Shown here: piece by piece, positions 54,158-63,299 of the stretch
Layout of the letters: each line of letters begins with the position of its first letter
Numbering within the stretch: position 1 is the stretch's first letter
From: Desulfoglaeba alkanexedens ALDC
GTDB lineage: Bacteria; Desulfobacterota; Syntrophobacteria; Syntrophobacterales; DSM-9756
Direction: 5' to 3'
DNA length: 64,000 nucleotides
NCBI RefSeq assembly: GCF_005377625.1
Contig: NZ_CP040098.1
Coordinates: 2,531,279 to 2,595,278, forward strand
The notes under the pieces: generated by a model
Database searches by the model: none
What the model saw: the letters and a program-made list of their open reading frames with translations, nothing else
What the model was told of the DNA's origin: nothing
Program-made: the position numbers and the translations under genes

Positions 54158-54311
54158 GCGGCTGAGCCGCCGAGAATCGCGGTGCTGACTTCGTCAAGTA
54201 CCTTGCGCTGGCGCCTTGCGCCAGAACAAGGTACTTGACCGGACACCGCACACCGATCAACCAGACTATGTATGTTTGATCGGCGCACGCCGCCGGTCAG
54301 GACCGCGATTG
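54151..54311. repeat. Structured 160-bp element, copy 2
   Basis: Second copy, in the same orientation and same position relative to an attC-like site as copy 1. The hairpin TTCTCGGCGGC / GCCGCCGAGAA is perfect. The outer stem AATCGCGGTGCTGAC / GTCAGGACCGCGATT has one mismatch. The inner arm GTCAAGTACCTTG / CAAGGTACTTGAC is perfect, and a further hairpin CCGATCAA / TTGATCGG is present. Confidence 0.75.
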
Positions 54312-54351
54312 GGCTGCGCGTCTCTAGCAGACATTGGTCTTGAGTGATCCG

Positions 54352-54495
54352 ATGAAGATCCCATCACCTGCCGAATTGAAGAAAGGCTATGAAGAGTTCC
54401 AGCGACGAGAGAAGCGGGACGCAATGTACAAAGTCGCGTCTTTCCTCACTGCTTATTTCTGGGGAAAACCTGCGGAAATATCTGATAGCTTGGGC
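54352..54495 (+). pseudogene. 5' fragment of a cassette gene, truncated by IS256
   Basis: A 48-codon frame starting at ATG 54352 (MKIPSPAELKKGYEEFQRR ... FLTAYFWGKPAE) is cut by the IS256 left end. No continuation is found on the other side of the element, so the rest was lost, not merely interrupted. It is not recognised. Confidence 0.6.
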
Positions 54496-55870
54496 GGTGG
54501 TGTAAGATTTTTTGTGTAAATTCTAAGCAGTAGAAAAAAGGGCACTTTTCCGTTAAGAGAGGGTTTTGCCAAAAACAACCTCAAAGAAAGGAAAAGCGCC
54601 CAATGAGAATCGAGATCAGTGTACCCGAGGTAGTAAGCATTTTCAAAGAGATTCAGCAAAACCCGGAGCAGATATTCCAGATGGTTCGGCTGGATGTAAA
54701 GGAAATAGTTGGACGGTATCTTTCTGAGATGATGAATGCCGAGCTCACCCATTTCCTCGGAAGAGAGCCCTACGAGAGGAAAGATCCAGGTGAGGCGGAG
54801 CCGGGAGCCGCCAATTACCGAAACGGCTCCTACGTAAGAAGATTTACTCTCAAGGAGATAGGGGAGGTTTCGACCAAGGTCCCTCGGGATAGAAACGGTG
54901 AGTACCACACGCAGGTTCTTCCCCGTTCGAAGCAGTATGAGAGCGAGATAGCCCACGATCTGTGTCTGATGTTTCTGGGTGGGGTGAGCACGCGGACTCT
55001 GGCCATGATGACCGAGCGGCTCGTCGGAAGAAAGATCTCCCACACCGAGATCAGCCAGGCAAACGGTGAGCTTAAAGAAGCCGTGGAGAAGTGGAGAAAC
55101 AGGGACCTGTCGCAAGAACCGGTAAAGTATCTGTTCGTCGACGGGGTCAACTTCGCTATGAGGATGGGAGATTCCATAGAGAAGGTCCCGGTGCTTGTTG
55201 TCATTGGAGTGACCGAGCAGGGGTGCCGGTTTGTGCTTGGGTTGCAGGCGGGAGACAAGGAATCGGCCCCCACATGGAGAGAGTTCTTCAAAGATCTTAA
55301 AAGAAGAGGCCTTGATGCTTCCAGGATCACTTTGGGGGTGATGGATGGGCTGCCCGGGCTGGAGGCCGTCTTCAAGGAAGAGTTTCCCAAAGCGAAGATC
55401 CAACGCTGCCAGGTTCATGTTGCCCGAAACGTTCTGGCCAAGGTTCCTCAGAAGTTCAAACAAGAGGTGGCAGACGGGATGAGGTCCATCTTCTATGCCT
55501 CCTGTCCGGACAAGGCCCGGGAGTTCTTCAAGGAATTCAAGGAAAGATGGGAAAAGCATGTCCCATCCGCGGTGAAATGTCTGGAGAAGAGCCTGGATGC
55601 GTGCCTTACCTTCTTCCACTTCCCTGAAGAAGAATGGATCTCTCTTCGAACCACCAACATCATCGAAAGGCTCAACAAGGAGTTTCGCAGAAGGACCAGG
55701 CCGATGGAGATCGTGGCAGGTGAGCAGTCCTGTTACACCCTCCTTGCATTCATTGCATTGAAGATGGAGCTCCACTGGAGGTCCAATCCTCTCGGAAAAG
55801 TCGCTAAAAATCTGCCCTTTTGGAAGCAGTTGGAGGGGTAATGAATTTACACAAAATCGTTGACACTACC
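54496..55870. mobile_element. IS256-family insertion sequence
   Basis: A 1375-bp element with imperfect terminal inverted repeats: the left end starts GGTGGTGTAAGATTTTTTG, and the right end read in reverse starts GGTAGTGTCAACGATTTTG, both continuing TGTAAATTC. No target duplication is visible: the left flank is the truncated cassette gene and the right flank is a MITE-core fragment. Confidence 0.88.
54603..55841 (+). CDS. IS256-family transposase
   Basis: Full-length DDE transposase of the Mutator/IS256 type, 412 residues. The catalytic residues are placed in YLFVDGVNFAMR (first Asp), GVMDGLPGLEAVF (second Asp), and RTTNIIERLNKEFRRRTR (Glu), with the conserved CQVHVARN between. ATG 54603 has AAAGGA ten bases upstream. 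It is intact. Confidence 0.94.
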   Translation: MRIEISVPEVVSIFKEIQQNPEQIFQMVRLDVKEIVGRYLSEMMNAELTHFLGREPYERKDPGEAEPGAANYRNGSYVRRFTLKEIGEVSTKVPRDRNGEYHTQVLPRSKQYESEIAHDLCLMFLGGVSTRTLAMMTERLVGRKISHTEISQANGELKEAVEKWRNRDLSQEPVKYLFVDGVNFAMRMGDSIEKVPVLVVIGVTEQGCRFVLGLQAGDKESAPTWREFFKDLKRRGLDASRITLGVMDGLPGLEAVFKEEFPKAKIQRCQVHVARNVLAKVPQKFKQEVADGMRSIFYASCPDKAREFFKEFKERWEKHVPSAVKCLEKSLDACLTFFHFPEEEWISLRTTNIIERLNKEFRRRTRPMEIVAGEQSCYTLLAFIALKMELHWRSNPLGKVAKNLPFWKQLEG

Positions 55871-56173
55871 GGAGGGGGGAGAGGGGGATTTTTTTGACCT
55901 TCGTTAATCTTCCCCTCGTTCCCAAGCTCAGGCTTCGGAACGGGCTGCCGGGGAAGTTCCGGCTTCGCCTCCATATAAAGGATTTGAACGATTGCATGGT
56001 CTTCGGTGGGTGAACACCGGGATGCACGCCACAATAGTAGATGTGACGAAGTAAGGGTATTCGTGTCCTTTGTTATGGATTTTGTAGCGGGTCCGCATGG
56101 GTCGCGGCCTCATGGGAAGCGAAGCTCGAGCTTCTGCACGCTTGTGTTCCCAAGCTGGAGCTTGGGAACAAGG
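55871..56173. repeat. Repeat junction between IS256 and the ABC genes
   Basis: It holds a MITE-core fragment (GGGAGAGGGGGATTTTTTTG), a degenerate palindrome (55919-55940), the unit of about 110 bp shared with 17.7 and 47.9 kb (about 55995-56110), and a palindrome (56147-56168) that directly abuts the truncated permease gene. Confidence 0.65.
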
Positions 56174-56617
56174 TGGATACCCCTGGCCCTGCTCTGGTTC
56201 GGCATCGGGGACCGCTCAGCGGTCTTTCTCATATATCTGTCGGTCGTTCTCCCCCTCACGGTCTTCACCACGAGCGGCATCCACCGCATTCGGCCCGACT
56301 ACAGGATGGTGGCACAATACTACGGGATCACGGGCTGGGAGCTGGCCCGGACGGTGATCCTTCCGGGCGCCTTCCCGGAGATTGTGGTGGGTCTCAGGAT
56401 CACGCTCGCCACTGCCTGGCTCGTGATCCTCGCGGCGGAGATGATTGGCGTGCGCTAGGGACTTGGCTATCTCCTCCTCGACGCCCGAAACTCCCTCAGA
56501 ATGGATCTCGTAATCGGGGGCATGCTCGTGATCGGAGGTATCGGCCTCCTCCTCGACATCCTCATCTCCCTCCTCGGACGCCTTCCGGAGGCCCGGTGGC
56601 CCCGAAGGGAACGGTGA
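56174..56617 (+). pseudogene. ABC transporter permease fragment (TauC/SsuC type) with in-frame TAG
   Basis: The C-terminal half of a nitrate/sulfonate/taurine-type permease. It begins abruptly at WIPLALLWFGIGD next to a palindrome repeat and includes the EAA-like loop YYGITGWELARTVILPGAFPE. The frame meets TAG at 56456-56458 (after AEMIGVR) and then continues in frame with the expected GLGYLLLDARNSLRMDLVIGG to a TGA at 56615. It is a 5'-truncated and nonsense-interrupted gene. Confidence 0.85.
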
Positions 56618-57402
56618 CCGAGATCATTGTCGACCACGTCTCCAAGGTCTACCGGGGGCGGAGAAGAAAGAGGTTCGACCCACGTGCATGCAGATTCGGC
56701 GAGACATGTACTGTCATCGAAGGTGTCAGCTTTACCGTGGCCTCCCGGGCCCTTGTCTGTTTCCTTGGGCCGTCCGGGTGCGGAAAATCCACGCTCCTTC
56801 GCATGATCGCAGGGTTTGCCACCCCCTCGGCTCGCCAAATCCTGGTGGACGGAAAGGTCGTCAGCGGCCCGCAGAGAGGCCATATCTTTGTCTCTCAGGA
56901 AGACGGGCTCTTTCCCTGGATGAGGGCCCGGGAAAACGTGGCCATGGGCGCACGCCGTTATCCGGATAAACGGGAACGGCAAGCGCGGGTCCTGGAGTAC
57001 CTGGATCTGGTAGGGCTCGCCGGTTTTGAAAACCACTAACCCTACGAACTCTCGGGAGGGATGCGAAGACGCGTGGAGATCGCCCGGGCCCTCATCGCAA
57101 ACCCCGAAATCCTCTTCCTCGACGAACCCTTCGGTGCACTGGACTTCGACACCCGCATGCAGATGCGGGAAGAAATCCTGAACGTCCACGCCATGTTCCC
57201 CACAACGATCCTCTTCATCACCCACGATATCGACGAGGCCCTCCAGCTCGGGGATCATGTCATCGTCCTGAGTGAACGGCCGAGCCGGATTCTGGAGGAC
57301 TTGCACCTATCCCATCCCCACCCGCGAGACGTCACGAAAGACGAACTTGCCCGGCTCAGGCACCGGATCCACTTCCTGATGGGGCTCCACAGCGCATTGT
57401 AA
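56614..57402 (+). pseudogene. ABC transporter ATPase (TauB/SsuB type) with in-frame TAA
   Basis: ATP-binding subunit of the same transporter, 262 codons. GTG 56614 overlaps the permease stop (GTGA). Walker A LGPSGCGKSTLL, the Q-loop region VSQEDGLFPW, Walker B ILFLDEPFGALD and switch THDID are all intact. A TAA at 57037-57039 sits between ENH and PYELSGGMRRRVEIARAL, where Tyr (TAC or TAT) is usual, so a single base change explains it. A downstream ATG at 57061 could make only an ATPase half. Confidence 0.88.
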
Positions 57403-57545
57403 TTCCATCTGTCTGGAAAATTGCCTGGATCCTTGAGCCGGAGGACTGGGCATTTGTTCCGCCAACGTAAACCACAATGTCCTTATTATTATAGTTGATT
57501 TTGTCCATGACCTTACCCAGGGCGGCATAGTTTCAAACGCAATAA

Positions 57546-57576
57546 GGGGCCGGACAAAAAAGTTTTTGCCGGCCCC
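57546..57576. terminator. Palindromic terminator between convergent genes
   Basis: GGGGCCGG-A-CAAAAA pairs with TTTTTG-CCGGCCCC across a two-base loop. It lies between the ABC pseudogenes and the minus-strand metallophosphoesterase and could serve both strands. The remaining gap (57403-57609) holds nothing else I can support. Confidence 0.6.
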
Positions 57577-57609
57577 GAGATCAGAAGACAACTGCCCTCA
57601 AGTCTTAGT

Positions 57610-59346
57610 TTATTTCACCTCAAAGACCTTGACCTCTTGAATGTTATGGCCGTACATGTCCTTACCCCATACGGTCACGCTGTGAACCCCCTGTTCCAGG
57701 TCGGTCGGTACCTGACAGACAAAAAGATGTGTTGATCTATCTTCCACAGTCCACAGCCATTCGTCCAACTTAACTGCGTTACCAGGACCGAAGTTTGTGC
57801 CCATGTATATGTTGTTATCCCATATCTTGTTCCAGAGCGAAAAGCCTGGCACACCCCGAAGAACATAAAGCTGCAAGGCAAGTGCATAGGGATCCTTCAT
57901 TTCAAGGGTCCAATTGGCCTCGACCGGTCTGCGATTATCAAAGCTGCAGTAGTAATTGTCGTGCATGGATGCGCCCCAGATGTTTGCCACCAGGAGCGCT
58001 GATGCCGTATCCTCCAAGACATCGCGAAATTCCAAATCGTTGATGGTGGCCGAGGTATCTCCGGAAGCGATGCGATCGTACCAGCCCATGAAGTCCAGCG
58101 TCAGAAAAGACAGGTTCATTTGCTTGTCAAAAGGTTTCCCGTGGGCTTTGTAAATTTCCTCGTATTTGTTGCCCTGGAAGGAGAACACCATATAGCCGCG
58201 AGGCGTACCGTCCCGCATGTAGGAAATGGGAATGCCCGCTTCGTCAAAATCGCCGGACCACCAGCTTCCGCAAGCAGCACCGACAATGATCTGATTGAAC
58301 GGCGTGGGCTGGCCCCAACCCACCAATTCATCGCCAGGGGCAAAATGAGAGAGCGTGTGCGTATGGCCAGCCATGGAAACCACCTTGCGACCTTTCAGGA
58401 GGGCATACAGCTCCTCGCGATTGTCAACCTGGTGCTGGCTGCTCGTTCGATCCACATCCGACACGATGGGAATATGCATGTTGAGGACTATGAGCTTGTC
58501 CATCGGCACATGGGCAAGATCATTGGCCAGCCACTCCATTTGAGTGTCATCGATTTTGCCGTTGTAGCTACCATTATGGATCGGGGAAGGATACTCAACA
58601 TCATCCAGTACCACGAAGTGAACATCGCCGTAGTTGAAAGAATAGTAAGTTGCTCCAATATAGCTTTTATGTGTATCAAAAGAGTCCCTGTCACTGGTGG
58701 CGTCAAAATCAAGATCATGATTTCCCGGGACATAGTACACAGGAATTCCCATCTGCCCCATGACATCCAGATAGCGGGGGAACAAGCTTAAGTCATCACC
58801 CAAATTATCGCCCATGGAGATACAAAAAAGGGCATCAGTGCCCTGAACCTCTTTTACCAGGGAGTTTCTCAGATAGTTGATTTCGCGATCGTTATAAACC
58901 TGTGTATCACCGGTCACGATTACATTAAATTTTTGGTCATCCTTGACTTTATACAAGGGAAAATCAACGTTCGCAGGCAGGGGACCGGTTGGTTCCAATC
59001 CGCGGAATCTCTGAATCTCCGAAGGGGAACCGGCTGGTTTGTGTATATATGAAAACTGCGGAATATTGTCTTCGTTTACTGGAGTCATCCAACCGCTGGG
59101 CTTGCTGACAAAAACCACCATATCTTCGTAGGCCGGCAATCTATATATGCCGTTTTTTGTAGTTTTTACGACCTCTTTTCCGTTGGAAACGCATACATCT
59201 TCAATACCAGGTTCACCCCTGTCCTGTACGCCATTTTGGTTTTTGTCCCAAAACACATTGCCCGTGACCATATCTTCAGCAAACACATCGGCTGTCAGCA
59301 TGACGGCAAGCGACACAGCAATCCCAGTAATTCCTGCTCTTTTCAT
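57610..59346 (-). CDS. Exported calcineurin-like phosphoesterase with N- and C-terminal accessory domains
   Basis: Secreted metallophosphoesterase of 578 residues. The signal peptide ends near ADVFA (residue 23). An SdrD-B-like or metallophosphatase-N module follows (GNVFWDKNQNGVQDRGEPGI). The catalytic core has VTGDTQ, SMGDNLGDD, VPGNHDLDFD, NMHIP and AGHTHTL, and a C-terminal beta domain closes it (WTVEDRSTHLFVC ... VTVWGKDMYG). The three-part plan is that of Bacteroidetes-type periplasmic phosphoesterases. It lies 122 bases after a phosphodiesterase gene on the same strand, so the two probably act together on extracellular phosphate esters. Confidence 0.88.
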   Translation of the reverse strand: MKRAGITGIAVSLAVMLTADVFAEDMVTGNVFWDKNQNGVQDRGEPGIEDVCVSNGKEVVKTTKNGIYRLPAYEDMVVFVSKPSGWMTPVNEDNIPQFSYIHKPAGSPSEIQRFRGLEPTGPLPANVDFPLYKVKDDQKFNVIVTGDTQVYNDREINYLRNSLVKEVQGTDALFCISMGDNLGDDLSLFPRYLDVMGQMGIPVYYVPGNHDLDFDATSDRDSFDTHKSYIGATYYSFNYGDVHFVVLDDVEYPSPIHNGSYNGKIDDTQMEWLANDLAHVPMDKLIVLNMHIPIVSDVDRTSSQHQVDNREELYALLKGRKVVSMAGHTHTLSHFAPGDELVGWGQPTPFNQIIVGAACGSWWSGDFDEAGIPISYMRDGTPRGYMVFSFQGNKYEEIYKAHGKPFDKQMNLSFLTLDFMGWYDRIASGDTSATINDLEFRDVLEDTASALLVANIWGASMHDNYYCSFDNRRPVEANWTLEMKDPYALALQLYVLRGVPGFSLWNKIWDNNIYMGTNFGPGNAVKLDEWLWTVEDRSTHLFVCQVPTDLEQGVHSVTVWGKDMYGHNIQEVKVFEVK

Positions 59347-59468
59347 TTTTTCTCTCCCCTGATAGAAAAATTGTTAAACAAATGATAACTGTGAGTTGTT
59401 GTTCGAACTTTATGAGTTCCTTAAGATCTGCCACATATCATCATCTTTGACCCCTGCCTGAACTTTTT

Positions 59469-60791
59469 TCACCTCCTATTGATGTTCAAGCCCATGCAAT
59501 TGTCGTAATACGTCACTGTAGCAGGCCAGTCGGAGAAGATGCCCAGAATTTTCACCTCCTTGGCCAGTACGTCCAAGGCCTTGTACATATCGCTGTCCTT
59601 TCTGATTGCCTTGCCCGTAGGATCGAAGTCATAATAATAGCCAGCCTTAGATGCGCCATGGCGCAGATCGGACCGCTCCAGGGTCCAGGTGATAATGTCA
59701 AAGCCCATACGCTTCAGGTGCTTGGCAAGTTTTGAGGGCACGATGTCGCCTTTGCTGCTGAGCGTCAGCAGGGCAGGCATTGGTGGTGCTATGATGTTGA
59801 CGCCGCGTTTCTTCAACATCATAAAAAACTCCATCCGGTCCATGGTGTCGTAGGGAGCCTGGATGATGATGTCGTCCTTGTTGGTGTCGTAATCCAGCAG
59901 ATAGACGGCCTGTTTGCCGTAGTTGGTGTTATCAATCCAGTAAAACACATCCTCGAGGTTGAAGGATTGCGGCCAGGTATCCCTCGGTGCGACGCCAGCG
60001 TCTTCCATGGTGTCGGCGAACTTCTGGGCGTACTGCTCCTGCCCTCCAAAGATGGCGTTGATGCGATCCTGATGGGTTGCGTTCTTTAGCTCCGGAGTAT
60101 GTTTAACACCGAGCGCTTGGTTCATGGCGATACTCTCCTTAAACGTCATCACGTGAGCGCGGCCCGTGTATAGGTCTGTTCGCCATCCGGCGGTGCCCCC
60201 CAAATAGCCCTCAGGCGTGGTGGCCTTGGGGTCGCTGGCGTCCATCTTGGCCTTGAGGCCCTTGAACTCCTCCAGGGTAAGGTCGCTTGTGCAGCACATG
60301 GGAGCCGGATGATCGGCGTCCACAGGGCCCGTCCATGGTACGGTGCACTTGTCGTTCAAAGGGGTGGCGACGATGTTGGTGGTGGTGTGCAGATCGCACT
60401 CGCTGTGGCGACACACCAACTCCCCGTCCTTGGTGAAAGTAACATCACATTCGACGATACCGGCGCCCATGCGGGCAGCGGCCATATAGGACACGTCGGA
60501 ATGCTCGGGGAACTGCAAAGCGGCCCCCCTATGGCCGATGGAGAAGTCGGTCCGGTAAAATGGTCCGTCTTTGCATTGCATCAGGCGATCCTTCAGCTTT
60601 CCTTCGTCCATACCCTCCACCAGATAGAAGGGACGCGGACCGAGATCTACTCTGCCGTCTCTCATATCGTTACTACTGTAGTTATCATCGACACCTTCGT
60701 AAGAATAAGAGTCCTGGTCCGCATGGGACATGGTGACAAAACAGGTGCCAGCCACGGCCAATGCCAAGGCTATTATGGTGATATTTTTCAT
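59469..60791 (-). CDS. Exported glycerophosphodiester phosphodiesterase-like protein
   Basis: GDPD-family enzyme of 440 residues. ATG 60791 has GGAGG seven bases upstream and opens a signal peptide (MKNITIIALALAVAGTCF, cleavage near SHA). The TIM-barrel signature is clear: SIGHRGAALQFPEHSD, then GAGIVECDVTFTKDGELVCRHSECDL, giving the metal-binding Glu/Asp and catalytic His residues. The C-terminal part (IITWTLERSD) matches the end of the barrel. It would hydrolyse glycerophosphodiesters or wall teichoic-type polymers outside the cell. It is first in a likely operon with the phosphoesterase. Confidence 0.87.
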   Translation of the reverse strand: MKNITIIALALAVAGTCFVTMSHADQDSYSYEGVDDNYSSNDMRDGRVDLGPRPFYLVEGMDEGKLKDRLMQCKDGPFYRTDFSIGHRGAALQFPEHSDVSYMAAARMGAGIVECDVTFTKDGELVCRHSECDLHTTTNIVATPLNDKCTVPWTGPVDADHPAPMCCTSDLTLEEFKGLKAKMDASDPKATTPEGYLGGTAGWRTDLYTGRAHVMTFKESIAMNQALGVKHTPELKNATHQDRINAIFGGQEQYAQKFADTMEDAGVAPRDTWPQSFNLEDVFYWIDNTNYGKQAVYLLDYDTNKDDIIIQAPYDTMDRMEFFMMLKKRGVNIIAPPMPALLTLSSKGDIVPSKLAKHLKRMGFDIITWTLERSDLRHGASKAGYYYDFDPTGKAIRKDSDMYKALDVLAKEVKILGIFSDWPATVTYYDNCMGLNINRR

Positions 60792-61143
60792 TCGCAGACC
60801 TCCCAATGAAGTTTGTCATTACCAATAGCTTTGAAATCACTTTTCCGCCTGTACCAGATTGAATGCTCAAAATTTCCCGCCTGCGGAACCCAAAACAAAT
60901 AGCCGAAATGCCCAACCACCCCCTTTCTCTACGACGTCCTGAGACCATCCCAAGGGATTTCCTCCGGCTTATCTGATCAATGGCCAAGATATCTCAGAGA
61001 GATCGCGGATCACCTGCAAGACCTGGATCAGGCTGATAGCATGCCCTCCAGTTTATGCTGGCCGCCCTTTCTAGTTCCTTGACAATGAATTTTAAAATGC
61101 CCTTATTACAAGACGATGATGATTAAATTACAATTTTGATATA
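60792..61143. other. Gene-free stretch upstream of the phosphodiesterase gene
   Basis: AT-rich DNA with no supported gene. It should contain the promoter of the phosphodiesterase/phosphoesterase pair, but I see no unambiguous -35/-10 pair. It ends at the IS1380 target duplication. Confidence 0.5.
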
Positions 61144-62822
61144 CCTGAATCCGTGAGGTGTGGTTGGGCGAGCTGAGTTGCGGGCATGGCGACCCCATTT
61201 TGAGCGGTCGAGGATGCCCTGTTTCAGCCGGTTCCTCGAATCATCGACTCTCGAGTGGCCGAAAAGCGCTCATGACGGTGCTCTTTCAGCTGTTTTCGGG
61301 CATACCTCACCCCCTTTCAATGTGAACATAGAAAACATAGAATAGGTCCAGGCTCTTGCAACGACTGCCCTTTACCCTACCCTGGGCAAAATTTGAGATA
61401 CACGCTCCGAAAGGCTTGAAAAGCGGGACAATGCCGACCGAACTGGAGCTTCAGCCGACGACCGCTTCGGATCACGCGCCCTGCCAGATAGATCAGCTCC
61501 TGGATCACGGTCTTCACGCGACGCCGCTTGGCCTGATGCCGTACAGGCGAAAAATCGGCCAGAAGCCCGTTTTGCCCCAGGATGCGCAAGAGGTTGTAAG
61601 CCAGTCCGCCCAGGGTCAACACCAGCGCATTGGTGGCAAACTTTCCGGAGGGCAGTCGCTCCAGGTCCAAATCGGACTTGATCTCGCTGTGAAACTGCTC
61701 GCTCAGGCCCCGTTTCTCGTACAACCAGATCACTTCATCCTCGTGGACGCAAAGCGACGTCCACCAGCCCTCCAGCGTGATATCGGGCTGAATCAGCATT
61801 TGCCCCTTGGCATCCGATATCCTCTCGGTGACCCGGATCACCAGCCGAAACCGATAGCTTCTTCCTCCATAGTGTCGCGTCACCCACGTGCTGAAGATCG
61901 CCACTTTCTTGCCGGGCCGGGGCTCACTCACACGGCCTTCCCTGAAGGCCCGATCACGCCAGTAAAAGACGTTCGCCCTGCGTGGATTCCATCGGACGAT
62001 GAAGCTCACATTGGGATGTCGGCGAAGCTCCACAAGCGTTTCCAGAGCATCGTGAGCCGAGTCCGTTCGCACCAAGAGGCGCTTGCGGGTGATCTTCTGG
62101 GCATACACCAACACCTTGCGCAAAAAGTCCACAAATCCGTTCTCGGAATGCTGAGACCCTGGACGAAGCTCAATGCCCAGACACCATCCCTCCTCGCTGA
62201 GGTAGGCCCCGATGGGCGCGTACCCGTCGTAGTTCTGGTACGTCCGCGACACCCCTTCTTTCTTGGTGTCGGAATTGTCCAGGCAGAAGACATCCAGGTC
62301 CAAAGCCACATGCCCCGTGGGAAGAGCCGTTACGGGAACCTGGGTCCTCTTGAGCAGTTCGATGTTAGCGGCTTCCGCAAGCCGTTGGAAAGCTTTCGCT
62401 TGCCTGTCGAAGCGCTGTCGCAAGGTTTCCTGCGAAGGGACCTTTTGGATGTCCAGAGCCTCTTTGAACCAGTCATCGCCGGAGACCCCCTCAGCGGCTT
62501 CAAAGTCGCTCTTACCCAGACACAGAAGCCCCAGATAGGTCTTGACCACATCCGCATGAGAGATCATGGGCCGCCCTGGAACTTCCTTTTCCAACCGCTC
62601 GCACAAGTCCGTGTAGCCGTTGATCAGATTGCCCACAAGGACCAGGCCCGCGTGTTCGCTGTAGAAGGCTTTCGAAGATTGTTCAATTTCGATTCTCTTC
62701 ATGGGTGCACCTGCCGGGTGAAAGTTTGACAGGAGACCATATAGCATAAAAGCGGATGAAATTCAATAGGATATCTGCGATATGATAGTTTTATCTATAG
62801 ACGCAATCTCACGGATTCAGGG
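61144..62822. mobile_element. IS1380-family insertion sequence
   Basis: A 1679-bp element with terminal inverted repeats CCTGAATCCGTGAG (61144-61157) and its complement (62809-62822), flanked by GATATA on both sides. It encodes one intact transposase on the minus strand. Confidence 0.88.
61377..62702 (-). CDS. IS1380-family transposase
   Basis: DDE transposase of 441 residues. Catalytic positions lie in HVALDLDVFCLDNSDTKKEG, LLVRTDSAHDALETL and the YEKRGLSEQFHSEIKSDL region with the Glu. The family-typical YDGYAPIGAYL and ELRPGSQHSENG are present. ATG 62702 is the usual family start. It is complete. Confidence 0.93.
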   Translation of the reverse strand: MKRIEIEQSSKAFYSEHAGLVLVGNLINGYTDLCERLEKEVPGRPMISHADVVKTYLGLLCLGKSDFEAAEGVSGDDWFKEALDIQKVPSQETLRQRFDRQAKAFQRLAEAANIELLKRTQVPVTALPTGHVALDLDVFCLDNSDTKKEGVSRTYQNYDGYAPIGAYLSEEGWCLGIELRPGSQHSENGFVDFLRKVLVYAQKITRKRLLVRTDSAHDALETLVELRRHPNVSFIVRWNPRRANVFYWRDRAFREGRVSEPRPGKKVAIFSTWVTRHYGGRSYRFRLVIRVTERISDAKGQMLIQPDITLEGWWTSLCVHEDEVIWLYEKRGLSEQFHSEIKSDLDLERLPSGKFATNALVLTLGGLAYNLLRILGQNGLLADFSPVRHQAKRRRVKTVIQELIYLAGRVIRSGRRLKLQFGRHCPAFQAFRSVYLKFCPG

Positions 62823-63299
62823 ATATATTTAGAATTTATTTAGGAAATGAATGGGGGGAACTCTGTGTTCGAGTGGATTGCGTTTTATTCACGCCGATAA
62901 ACAAACGAGGCTCATGGTCATGGTGATTGTCAAGATACTGGTACGCATCCAACCAAGGTTCAACCGCCATATTGGCATCTCGTAGTGACAACCGAAAATT
63001 GACCATCTGTGACAACCGAATTTTGACCACCGTGAGCTCTGCTTGGTTTAGGATGACATGGGGCTTGCCACCCTGCCATTGAATTTTCTGGGAGGCGTTT
63101 GCCGGATGCGGGGCACCCCTTCCTCAAAGTTGCCTGATCCAGGGTCTCTGGGTCCCTCGCGTGTGTACAGCTTTCTCGCTCATGTGGCCGCGGTGTGCGG
63201 CTTGGGGTTTTACTTCCGCCCGGCAACGATCTGAGCCGCGCAGGGCCGCCGAGAATGGGTCCAACCGAGACTCGTCGGAGGCGGCCCGAAGCGGCGGCT

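Noticed and set aside
54151-54311. Structured element as a group IIC-attC intron remnant
   Set aside because: It is only 160 bp, lacks domain V/VI-like sequence and a reverse transcriptase, and both copies are complete by their own stems.
61356-62729. A 457-residue plus-strand frame opposite the IS1380 transposase
   Set aside because: It is a shadow of the transposase, which has all catalytic motifs on the minus strand.
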